Assembly: GCA_947069175.1 (NCBI GenBank)
Contig: CAMTDV010000013.1
Coordinates: forward strand, 13,993,001 to 14,057,000
Reading direction: 5' to 3'
DNA from: Scalesia atractyloides
Lineage: Eukaryota; Streptophyta; Magnoliopsida; Asterales; Asteraceae
Length of the DNA stretch: 64,000 bases
A program made the translations under genes and the position numbers. Below, in pieces: positions 23,961 through 34,523 of the stretch; within the stretch, counting starts at the first letter, position 1, and every line of letters starts with the position of its first letter. The notes under the pieces are model-generated. The model did no database searches. It was given only the letters and a program-made list of their open reading frames with translations, and had not been told where the DNA came from.

Positions 23961-24980
23961 CGATTCCACCCCAGAACCGGTCAGGTCTCTCCTGTCAGAC
24001 CTGACAACATTTTTTTATATTATTTTATTTTTATTATATCGATTTATTTTACTTATGTATTTAAATTTTAGTTAAAAATCAATTAAAAATACTTAAAAAC
24101 ACAATTTCGAAGGTTTTAAAATCTCCATAAAACCAACCAAAAATAACCTAAAAATCTAACAAAAATATTAAATTTAAATGTTAATTTGGTTATATTTATC
24201 GAACTATCATATTATTATTTAGGGTTAGCTTTCGTTCGTCGATCAAATCCTCGATTCGTGCTTATCTTTCGCCAATCAAGAAAACGCACCCACTGTGAGT
24301 GAATTCTTACAAATTCCCCTTTTTATTTATGTTTTGAGGTGTATCATGTGTCGTTTATACATTTCGTTAAACACCTGTGCTATTATCATTATATGATCTA
24401 ACGTGTGATGTAAATGTTATTTGTTGTATTGCGTGTTTACATTTTTGTCAAGTTGAATACAAATCATTCTTTAGGCCATCAGTTCCTCGTTGGAGACGAG
24501 TTGAGCATCAGGTGCTTCATTAGACCGGCTCCGTTTGATTGAGCATTGATCTCATTGTTCATCATTTGATGTGCGTGTGTGTGCATTAATTGATATTATG
24601 TGTTTTATGACTAAATTTACATATACGTATACTCATATGTGGTTATGCACATTTTTGTAACCAATATAACAAATTCGTTCAAATATTTTTATAAGATTCA
24701 CTCGCCAACTATTGTTGACCCCAAAACCATTTTTTACACGTCATACAGGTGAACAGGTTGAAGCAAGGAACACATAGGAATTTTGCCTTAGAAGAAAAAA
24801 TAAAGAGTTCATGAATGTTTGAGCTTAGAACATGTTGTGCTTGTATGTTTGATGTAATTTCTCATTTAAATTGGAAATAACAAATATGAAACTTTATAGT
24901 AAATGTCATGAGCTTTGATGATAACCCAATTATGCCCCGACTCTTTTATTTTCGCTGCGGGTCGGGGTGTGGACAGGCTA

Positions 24981-26092
24981 TACGCAGCCCAAACTAAGGG
25001 TAAAATTGTTCTTTGACCCTTTATATACGCCGCGTATAGGCCTATACGCAGTAGCGTATATAAAGGGTGTTTTTGAGATACAAGTTTATACATTATTTAT
25101 CATTTTAGAAAAGTTCTATAAGAGGTACTTTGAAGAAAACATTTTTAAGTATCGTATCATGTAGTATAAATTTCGTATCGTATAGTATAAGTCTCGTATA
25201 GGCCTATGGATGTAGTATCGTATAGTGTTGTATAAGTCTCGTATAGGCCTATAGGTGTAGTATAGTATCATATCTTATCGTATCGTATCGAATAATGTAG
25301 TATAAGTATCGTATAGGTCCCCTATTGGTCTTGTATATGCCTATAGGCCTATATGGGTGTTGCATGGTATTGTATCATATTGCATCGTATCATATAGTAT
25401 CATATCATATAGTGTATAGTATAAGTCTCGTATATGTTCCTATATGTGTGATATCGTATGGTGTTGTGTAGTATAGGTCCCGTATAGGTGTAAAGGTGTA
25501 GTATCGTATAGTATAGGTCTCGTATAGAGACTTATACTATACCTATAGGCCTATGTGGGACCTATACTACATCCAGGCCTATACGGGACCTATACAAGAC
25601 TTATAATACACCATATGGTACGATACTACACTTATAGGCCTATACGAGACAATACTACACATATATGTCTATACATGAGTTATACGATACGATAGGATAC
25701 AATATTATATTACACGTATAGTCCTATACGAGATTTATCCTTTACAATATCATACGATACTGCATCCATAAGCCTATACGAGACCTATATTATACTATAC
25801 TGTACGATAGAATACTTAGCAATGTTTTTTATTTATTTATTTTTAAAATTACTTATTATAAAAGTTTGCTAAAACGATAAATAATGTATAACAATATTTC
25901 TAAAAAAACCACCATTTATATACGCTGCGTATAGGCCTACATGCCGCGTATATAAAGGGGCAAATACCACATCATATCAGAGATTCTCTTGGAAATTGAA
26001 AAAGATGGTTCGACGCGCGTATAGCCCACGTATAGACCTATACGCGGCATATATAAAGCTAGGGTTTGGTGTGCAAATAGGTATACCCTTTC
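24981..26092. repeat. MULE-1 right arm
   Basis: Resumes after element 1 with CTATACGCAGCCC and carries the same CGTATA words as the left arm. Its last 45 bp are the inverse of the left terminus. No ORF is supportable. Confidence 0.6.
25080..25830. repeat. Head-to-head degenerate satellite forming one large palindrome
   Basis: From about 25140 to 25520 the unit reads AGTATAAGTCTCGTATAGGC with variants. From about 25530 to 25810 the same unit is inverted (GCCTATACGAGACCTATACT). The switch point lies near 25525. Individual units are 25-45 bp and degenerate. Confidence 0.7.
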
Positions 26093-26093
26093 A

Positions 26094-26352
26094 TAATCTC
26101 AACAATTAATCATTGCCCAGCAACGGTCCCAATTTCAAAAACTAGTGGTGGTTCCACTTTTTCACGTATTGTAAACCGTAGACCTTTACTAACATTATCT
26201 TAATTTCTCTTGTCCCACTTTCCTTTTGAGTTGGCAAAGGTCCATTGATTTTGCAATATGTGAAAAGATGGGACCAACAATGGTTATATTTTAAGTTGGA
26301 ACTGTTGACAGCCAATTACGAATAGTTGAGATTATTAAAATCTATTATATTT
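26094..26352. mobile_element. MITE-1, TAATCTCAAC family
   Basis: Left end TAATCTCAACAATTAATC; right end inverse (GAATAGTTGAGATTATTA). The internal AACAGTTCC/AACTTAAAATATAACC block matches the longer element at 27024-27561. It abuts the right end of MULE-1. Confidence 0.55.
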
Positions 26353-27023
26353 TTTGTAGTAAAAAATGGACTAGTCAATAACAACTTGCTAGGTTAACTC
26401 GGGATCAACTCGTTTGAGTAAATGCGTTCACAAGTTTATCTCATCCTTGGCAAATTTTATATTAGCTCATATATACATACAAGCATACATGTATCATGTA
26501 ACATAGATATTTAAGATCATTAAAGTTCATTTAAAATATAACATTAAGATATTGTTGATTTTGAATGTTTCTGTTGACCTACCAGCTTTCTGAACTACTT
26601 AATGGCGCTCCCTCCCGAAATCATGGCAGACATGCATGTGTCTTAAACTTCTGTAACTTAATAGATATGTTATTTTTATAAATTTAAAGACAACGATGAT
26701 CACAATTTCTTATACTATCTAAGTGAAGTATAGAGTCAAAATCATATAAAAGATAATTATAAAGCATATGATAAAATGTATATGTTTTATATAAATGTCT
26801 GTTAAGCTATATATACAATTTAATTAGTATAGTAGAAGAAATACATGTCCGGCCTTTTTATTACTGTGTAACCTTTTTTTCTAAACAACGGAAAGACGAT
26901 ATATGTATTATTATCACGAAACTTCTACAAAATATACCTAATTTGAAATACAACCACTGGAAGAGCTTTGATATGAGTTTGCTTCACAATTTTGCTCAAC
27001 AAAACTACCTAATACGAAGTACA
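26353..27023. other. Non-coding AT-rich interval
   Basis: No gene, RNA or clear repeat seen. Confidence 0.5.
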
Positions 27024-27561
27024 AATATTGAATTTTAATAATACTAATTATTCGTCGTCGGCCACCAACAGTCCCGACTTTAAAAATAACTACTAACAGT
27101 CTCAACTATTAACATATTGGCCTCCAGTGGACCCTGTCTAATAGAACCGTAACACCATTAGTCTCTGATCGCCGGAAAAACGTTTTTGCCAGAAAAAAGT
27201 TCCTAAAGGTCCGATCTAAGATTACAAAAAGATTTGAGAATGTTGAGTTTTACGGCCAAAAAGTTGAGTTTTCCGGCGAAGAAGGAGTTTTGCCGTGACC
27301 TTCATAACTGAGGTCTTTTTATTAAAAAAGGTTCCTAAAGGTCCGTAATAAGGTTACAAGAGGTTTGTGACAAAAATTTTGTTGAATTTTCCGGCCAAAA
27401 AGAGTTTTCTGGAAAACGGAGACTAATGACATTAGGGTTCAGTTAGTCAAGGTCCATTGAAGGCCAATATACTAATAGTTGGGACTGCATGTGGTTATTT
27501 TTTAAGTTGAGGCTGTTGGCAGCTAACAGTGAATGATTGAGATTATTAAAATCCAATATTT
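27024..27561. mobile_element. MITE-2, long-TIR element
   Basis: The terminal inverted repeats are about 115 bp (left 27024-27140, right 27445-27561). They share ATTTTAATAAT, CCAACAG, ACTTTAAAAAATAAC-like blocks and CAACTATTAACATATTGGCC-like blocks. The middle holds a tandem duplication of about 130 bp (GTTCCTAAAGGTCCG at about 27202 and 27330). No ORF. Confidence 0.65.
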
Positions 27562-27590
27562 TTTCGAAATTCCGCTTTAGTCATGAGTGT

Positions 27591-28134
27591 CACTACAATT
27601 TCCGACCTTAACTTTGAAGTTTTTCTAACAAAACTGATAATCGAAAAGCACTAGAACATGTAATACAAGATTTAGAGTCTTTTAGCTAGGTTGATAGTAG
27701 GAAAAAGCATCCCTTTCCTCTAAAACATGTCTAAAACGATTACTAGCAACCGACAAATTTCCTTACATACGAAATGAAAGTTGACACATTAAGGGGTTCA
27801 TTCTTACGTAACTCTAGAGACTTCTATTGATCATGATAGATGACCTGAAAAGAAAAAAAACACAAGTCTTCAAAACCCTCTGTTCATCTTTCTAGTGAAC
27901 TCTAAAATCTGACTCCTGGGACCAAATTGCTTGATTTCACAAGTAACCCAAGGCCTAGAAAGTCAACTAGCTTAGATAAACATAAAGAAGTATTGTGGTC
28001 ACTTCATCTGTACAAGAAATCTGGTAAGTTTCTTACACCAATATTTGTAAAAAATGCGTAGCAAACAACCATTCCGAAAAAAATAATTTCGTCGGAAAAT
28101 GGTTTTTAGGGAAACAGACCCCTTTCTAGTAGTG
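27591..28134. mobile_element. Possible CACTA-type MITE
   Basis: The right end reads, inverted, CACTACTAGAAAGGGGTC, typical of CACTA termini. A CACTACAA start exists at 27591, but the two ends agree poorly beyond that and the 3-bp flanks (TGT, ACT) do not match. The right end is the better supported part. Confidence 0.35.
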
Positions 28135-28137
28135 ACT

Positions 28138-28698
28138 TATATTTACATGCCTCATGTGATTACACTAGTAGACTTTACTATGTGTTTTTGTTTTAATATG
28201 AAACTGTCAAACACCATCTATAGTATCCCATTTCCATGACAATATATATGAATTTTATTTAGCCAAAAACAAACAGCAAATCACTATTAAATTTAATAAA
28301 TTTATCTCAATGATCAATCTTGTAACAAAATATAATACCAAAAACGGGAAAAGGAACTCATAAAAGTAGAGGTATGTCGGCAGGTGAAAACAACTAATCA
28401 ATTAATTTCATGAATCTAAACAACAATTAAAAGAGTAAAAATTAAAGTTAAACAGAAGATGAATTTGTTGTGAAAGGCTGGCATATTATGAACATGCATA
28501 ACAACAAAATAAGAAATTACTGTCATAAGGATTTTGAAGACTGCAATGAGACTCTTTTCTTATGACTTTAACAACTTAAGCCCCAAAATTCATCGTGCTC
28601 ACGTATCTTGAACACCCCCTCCCCCGGTGCTAGCTTCTTCGAAATGTGGGGTCTTTTAATAGTAATACACAAGAACCGGCCCTAGCTTCACTCCATGC
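28138..28698. other. Non-coding interval
   Basis: No gene or clear repeat seen. A C-rich patch at 28613-28626 has no assigned role. Confidence 0.5.
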
Positions 28699-28701
28699 TA
28701 A

Positions 28702-30645
28702 GGGTGGAAGGGGACTCCTCAAATGAGGAGTGGTAAACTTTTTTTTACCCAATAATATCATGTCATGTAAACTTACCACTACACTCTCTATTTTGCACTC
28801 AATCACTAGGGGTGCTCAAACACATGGGGTGTTTGAGTTTTTTTTAATATTTTTTATTTCTAGAAACATATTTTTTATACATGCATTAAAAATAAATAAA
28901 ACATATATTAAACACTTAAAAGTAAATAAAACATATATTAAACAAATTGAAACCATACAACCTAAAATTTAGAAAGAACAAGGCCAATTATATTTTTTTG
29001 CGATATCTCGTTTCCGCGCTAGAATAAACGGCAACATCTCGGATGAAACATGGTCGTGTGGCTTAGTAAACGTCTCTAAATCCCGATCGTACATAAGTTG
29101 TTTCACCACCTCGCGTTATTCTGTCACTAACGCTATGGTGTCTTCCTCATGTTTCTTTTTTATATTCGACAACTCCAACGCCCGTGCTTGTTTTGCTTCT
29201 TTCATAAGGGTGTATTGTGAGAGCTTCTCGGTCAAAGCCGTTTCCGCACTATCAGATGGTGTTGTTGCGGCTTTCTTATCTTTCTTTCGTGATCTTGTTG
29301 GTGAGGGGTCTATGTTTATGTCGGGTATATCGCTTGTGAACTCAGTTCCCGGTGTACCCGCATTATAGTTACCCGAATTCGAATACTTTCTTTTTAGGCC
29401 CGAACTACCACTTTCTTCACCCAACAATGGTACCAGGGCCCATTTGTCATGTTTACTAACAACCTCCTACGTCTCAACATGTTGAAAACCACCCAGATAT
29501 TTTGATTGGTAATCTTTTAAAGCCCTATTCATGACATCGAGGTCGCCACACCCACTACCACGAATACGATCCTACATATATAACAAATATGAAGTTAAAT
29601 GTTAAAAGTAAAAACAATGTTATAGAAAATATTTTAAAATGTTAAAAAAAAATTACTGCTTGTTGCCAAAGGCCGTTGAAGTAATTGATCTTAGTCAACA
29701 TAGGGAGCCATTTTGAATGTACTTGATGGTTGGTTCGTGTACTTCCGCCGACCGTAGCGTTGTAATGCTCGAGAACTTTCTTCCAAAAACTATCCGATTT
29801 TTGTTGGTTTCCTTTTTCTTGTTTACCGAACAATGAACCCATGCCTTGGCTAAGGCCTCTTCTTGTTTTTTCGTCCAACTTTGACGCTCCGCCTTGCCTG
29901 CCTTTTCTTTCGGCTCACTAGCTTCAACGCTATCTTCGGCCTCAACAACATATTCTTCTTCATCGGCAACATTTTCTTGCGTTTCGGGGATACCTCTACA
30001 TCTTCGTCTTCATTGTCATCGTAGATCGAAAGTGTGCGATCGGCATTCTCTCTTGGTGATTGTATTGGCGGGGTCCTAAATGCAAATGGATCGAATGAGT
30101 TTTGCGCTTCCATGGAGTATTCGTACATGATTGGAGCAACCATCGTTGGACCATGTGGGTGTGAAAATATTTGTGGCGTAAAATTAGGTTGGTGTTGGGT
30201 GTTATAAAAAGTCGGTTGTGAAGCTTGGGGGTAAAAATATTGAGGTTGAGAGTATAGGGTTTGAACCGGTGCACTCGGACAGCTAGAACCGCCTCGTCTC
30301 GTTTGTGACACACGTCCACTTGAGCTTGAACCCGAGCCTCGACTAGCGGAACCTTTTTTCTTGGGATCACCTTTGTTTTGTTTATCCATATTGTGGGATG
30401 TAGTAATTTTAGTAAAAAGTGGTGTGTGTGATGAGTGAAATGTTTGAGTTTTATAAATAAAATATATATATATATAATCTCAACGGTCGAATTAGTGTGT
30501 AACGGTCAAAAATTCAAACGGTAACTTGTTCAGTGAGTAGTCCACGAAATGAGGAGTCACTACGCGACGTGGAGGTGGTGCGCCACACTTGCCGCTCGGT
30601 GTATCTACTTACCGAAGGAGTCACCGCATGGTGCCCCTTCCACCC
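28702..30645 (-). mobile_element. PIF/Harbinger-like element, non-autonomous
   Basis: The inverted ends GGGTGGAAGGGGACTCC (left) and GGGTGGAAGGGGCACC (right, inverted) are flanked by TAA at 28699-28701 and 30646-30648, the 3-bp TWA duplication of this superfamily. It carries one Myb-like gene and no DDE transposase. A (TA)n tract lies at 30463-30474. Confidence 0.8.
28969..30389 (-). pseudogene. Myb/SANT-like protein with NAM-associated C-terminal region, broken
   Basis: ATG at 30389 (MDKQNKGDPKKKGSASRGSG), then a Ser/Pro/Gln-rich N-region. The DNA-binding trihelix reads SWTKKQEEALAKAW, then SDSFWKKVLEHYNA, then HSKWLPMLTKINYFNGLW. An 85-bp intron (29572-29656, GTAATT...TGTAG) joins WQQA to DRIRGSG in frame. 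Exon 2 has the GGFQHVETWEVV block, the KKDKKAAT basic stretch and a Lys/Glu-rich helix, ending KKYNWPCSF at 28969. Damage: frameshifts near 29988 and 29825, TGG to TAG near 29460 and a TAA near 29116. Harbinger elements usually pair such a protein with a transposase; here only this gene is left. Confidence 0.75.
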
Positions 30646-30841
30646 TAACTATATATGCCAATTTATAAACTCTTAACACACGAACCTTGAAACACGGACG
30701 ATGTGCCATAGTTACGTACAAACTCATTGACTAGAGTGGCATAATTAAATATCTTAAAGCGATCAATTACAAGAGGATACAAGTGTTCAAAGCAAAAATA
30801 ATGTATGAAGAATATTCTACTACGTATTTATTATCTCATAT

Positions 30842-31164
30842 TGTTCCTAAAGAAATAATTCTGATTTGGAAGATTATCCATAAAGTTTAATTGAGTTAAA
30901 CATAATTTAAGTTAGTTGGAGATAAATATAGTTTGATTTATTTACTTAAGTAGTTTGAATGATCGATTTAATAAATAGGTTAATTTGATTGGTTTATTAT
31001 TATTAAAATAGAGTTTGAGTTGAGTTAGGATAAGTATGAGTGTAGTATAAATAGATGGTTATGGTAATTGTAAATTGGTGTGCTTTGGTTTAACAATAAA
31101 AAGAGTCGAACATGTTGTTCAATCTTGTGTTTGTGTGTTCGATTAAAAAACTTATTTTCTAACA
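30842..31164 (+). repeat. Short copia-type LTR, solo or truncated
   Basis: Starts TGTTCCTAAAG and ends TTTTCTAACA. It has a TATA box (TATAAATA, 31046-31053) and AATAAA near 31093. It is followed by ATTGGTA, the first bases of a Met-tRNA primer binding site, which then breaks off at the next element. Confidence 0.55.
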
Positions 31165-31169
31165 ATTGG

Positions 31170-32749
31170 TAACATAATCATTCCCACAAGTTTTGAATCT
31201 CAAACTTGTTTCTATATGTCCGTAAATGGTTTACCTACATATTTAGCTTGAAATCCTTAACCCGGATTCTTAATTCTTATGAATTATGCATTTTAGTTTC
31301 GATTATTCGAACCTATAAACATCTTCATGTACATAATTACGAAATGAGTTCAGGAAGTTACTTACTTTAATACTCGCATTTACTACATAATCTTAGACAA
31401 TTACCCACAATCATAATATCAAAACTCTCTATACCTACTAAGAAGTGAATCGGAAGTCACTTACCTTATGCGTTCGTGTTCGTATCTGCTTCCTCGCCTC
31501 CTCTTGACCAGTAGCCTTTCGTGCTTGAGTCCATCTCAACATGATCCCTATCTTTCATGTCATCGCAATCACTTGTTAGCATACATGCTCATTCATACTA
31601 ATATTCATATCTTTCCATTCATACATTACTTGACTTTTTATTAACCAAATACCACATACATAAGGCATAGACTAAAGGTCACCTTGTTCCACATTCACGC
31701 TACTCAATTAGCATCATTCACGACACTCGTATTGTATGACATATACAACTACATGATCACTTAATTATGTACACATACACATACACATACTTATACATAC
31801 ATACTCCATTCCATCCACACTAGCATTTTCATATCTTCACAACTAACACCTTAACCCATACTAAGCTAACCCAACACCATTTCAACATAATATTCACATG
31901 AACTATATCTAAAACACACTTCTCATATTAGTTTACTATCAATTACATTATTATCATGTTCTACACATGTTTAACCATTATTTGCATATAATTTCACATA
32001 TTATTGTCATTTAGATATTTCATCAAACACTTGGTGTACGTACTACTTTCTAAGCACAATGTACAAGTATTTTAAGCATGTTCTTCCCGATTCATCTCAT
32101 GAACCATCACATTCAAGCAAAATCACATAATCATCAATTCTATATCAAGTTTATCTATCACAATCTATCATATAACACCTTATGCATCACAAAATCACAA
32201 TATTACATCTAGATGTTCATCATTTTCACACTCATGCAACTGGGTTTCAATCTAAATCATCTAATAACTAAAATTTAACCATGATTCAACTCCCACATGA
32301 TAGCATTAACAAGTATTCATTCTAATTTCAACCAAATTCACGGATTCATCCTAACCCACTTCATGGGTAGTCACAAATCAGAAATTTCAACTCACATTGT
32401 GTTAATAACACTTAAATGCTAGATAATTTGCGTTCATGCATGAAATCCTCCTTCCAATTGCTTGTCAATTTGTAGAATTGTGAAGTGTGTGTGTGTTTCC
32501 CCTGCCTCTCTCTCAATCTCGATACATACAGCACACACACACCTGTACAATTTTGTTCTTAATATTTACTTTCCAAATATTCACTTTTGGTCCCTCTTGA
32601 TTAATTTATGTTACCTTTTTAGGGTTTCAACTTATTCCCAACCTTTTACTCCTATTAAACTAACCAAATTTATTAACTTGGTTAGTTATTTCATACAATT
32701 GTAGTAGCAAAGACCATATTTCATAAATATTACATTTTGGGGTGTTACA
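31170..32749 (-). repeat. 3' LTR of the coding-less element
   Basis: Collinear with 34524-36539 except that about 430 bp equivalent to 34561-34990 is missing between CTCAAA and CTTGTTTC. That segment holds the CCGTAAGCTACGG patch. Confidence 0.65.
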
Positions 32750-34523
32750 AATCTACCCTCCTTGAAAGAGGTTTCGTCCCCGAAACCTTGTTCATTAATT
32801 CTAATCAATAACTACCTTTTTTCTTTTTGGTCAATATTATCCATTCATTTACGTACCCATGAAGTGTATACCTTAGGGTTTCACATCTTTGCATAATGCA
32901 AATTTCTAACAAACATAGTACTACCAATACATTCTTTCAACAAGTTGAACATGCATATTATAGCATAAGTCCACTCATGCCTTATATAAAAGGCTTTATT
33001 TAAGAGCAACATAATCGCAAGTTTTAGCTCTAACTACTCAAATTAAGCGTAAACTTCCATACATTTTCTAATCGTAATGAATTGTTTAGTTTTAACTTAC
33101 TCGTATATCATACATGATATCCCATTCAAACATTAATCACATGAGTAATTATCGTGGGTTCACCTCGGTATTCTATTATTAGCATTCTTTCTTATTACTT
33201 TCATTAAAAGATGTTAATTTAGAACACGTACAGATGCGTGTTGCCAACACTCATTCAGGTTTATCAGCGTTACTACATAGCTATTATTTCATTCTCATAA
33301 TTCGTACTTGCTAGAGGGTTAATCGTCATTCTACTATTACTGTTGTTACTTACACCATGCATACCTTTAAGTTAGCCTCGACTTGTCTCATTCATATCAC
33401 TTCACAATTAACTTCCTTCACGCACTACTTACCCTACTAAGCAAATGCGTATCGTGAGCGCTCCGGGCGAGCGTTTAATCAATACCCTAAATTTTTACTT
33501 AAAAATTCTGGAGTTATCCTCCTAATGACATAGTTTTCCTTCTTACATTACCCATTAAAGTAAACAATTCAATATACGAATTCTTATTTATAGTTGCGAG
33601 CCTAACATTCTACTAATATTGATTCCATTGCATAACCAACGGTCTACGATATGAATCGACCTAATTCTTCGTGATTTTATGCGTTACTTGAATTGATCGC
33701 ATCCATTCATTTGTTGAGCTTCCGTCTATACGCATCTTTTCAACAATGTCTTGTCCAGATGAACTTGGCCAACAAGCCCAACATCAAAGTTAGAAATTCT
33801 AATGGTACTTACCTTTAATACATTCTTTTCCAGTATTTATTCTTCTTGGTGTTCAAGCACCTACACTTCTTTCACAAATTTCTTACGTGTTTGTTATAAC
33901 ATATCACACATACCATTTCTACATACAATTCTTACATATTGTTAATTATTTCACCACTTTTGCAGTTTGACTTTTCAAGGTCAAACTGGCACTTCTACTT
34001 ATCGTACATGTCTTAAAGTTTCCGTTTGCACTCTTTCTAATTCAAGCATAGTTACAAGATATTATTTTAGCTTTTCATGCGAAAGTTTTACTTTCCTTGT
34101 AATTTACATATGTCATTCATCTGAATTCTAACCCATCATTCATTTTGACTCGCATGGGTTGATTAATAACATTCCTCACATATAACGTATTCAAACTTAT
34201 TTCTTTCAATTAAGTTTCTTGCTACTACGATAGTTTTCATCGGTTATACTTACTTAATGAATCAATTATGTCATGACTACATCACGTATATATATATATA
34301 TATATATATATACATACATACATACTTACATACATGTTCCATACATACATCTCATAATAACATCGACACCTAACTCTTTCACTCTGCAACTTTATACCTT
34401 CATATGTGCATTCAAGCCATAATCACTTATCCGTATTTAATCGATGAATCCTAAATATGCATAATAATTCACCTATAAGCATACTTATGAACAATTTCCT
34501 CTTCCAATCTATGTGATACATTC
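32750..34523 (-). other. Internal region without coding capacity
   Basis: About 1.8 kb with no conserved retroelement motif in any frame. It contains (TA)n/(TACA)n at 34287-34336. The primer binding site expected at its 5' side (minus strand, below 34524) is only weakly matched by TGTATCACATAG. Confidence 0.55.
34287..34336 (+). repeat. (TA)n (TACA)n microsatellite
   Basis: About 12 TA repeats followed by TACA/TACT tetramers. A second (TA)n lies at 34560-34581. Confidence 0.9.

Larger units (their letters stand above)
5914..24975 (+). mobile_element. Gypsy element 1, gag-only derivative of a Tekay-like chromovirus
   Basis: The LTRs start TGTAACATTCG and end GTGTGACA (5') or GTGTGGACA (3'). 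GGCTA is duplicated at 5909-5913 and 24976-24980, so both ends are intact. A Met-tRNA primer binding site (8377-8388) and a polypurine tract (21198-21212) are in place. The interior holds only gag and a short chromodomain tail; protease, RT, RNase H and integrase are absent and replaced by about 790 bp of non-coding DNA. Element 2 is inserted in the leader. The layout fits the described class of LTR elements that keep only GAG (TR-GAG), which depend on a partner for pol; that comparison is inference. Confidence 0.85.
21213..24975 (+). repeat. 3' LTR of element 1 with a large internal duplication
   Basis: 3763 bp against 2460 bp for the 5' LTR. The part 21213-22790 matches 5914-7692 almost exactly. 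At about 22790 the sequence jumps back, so 22791-24975 repeats the equivalent of 6172-8373. The second part is visibly more diverged from the 5' LTR than the first. It therefore contains two full sets of tRNA-like modules. Confidence 0.88.
5476..26092. mobile_element. MULE-1, Mutator-like element interrupted by gypsy element 1
   Basis: The left end starts GGCTTAAACTATTAGCACAC and continues CTATTTGCACACTTTAGGGTT. The right end (about 26050-26092) is the inverse, with GGGTTTGGTGTGCAAATAG. The left end aligns with the MULE-2 end GGCTCAATTTATTCACACAC, so the two families look related. The element proper is about 1.5 kb once the inserted 5914-24975 is removed. Its interior is full of TATACGC..GCGTATA palindromes, and there is no transposase. 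The right terminus is probably cut by the MITE at 26094, so no target duplication can be shown; the left flank is ATTTAATAA. Confidence 0.5.

Noticed and set aside
27591..28134. Confident full CACTA element
   Set aside because: Only the right end is convincing; the 3-bp flanks differ and the ends disagree beyond CACTAC.
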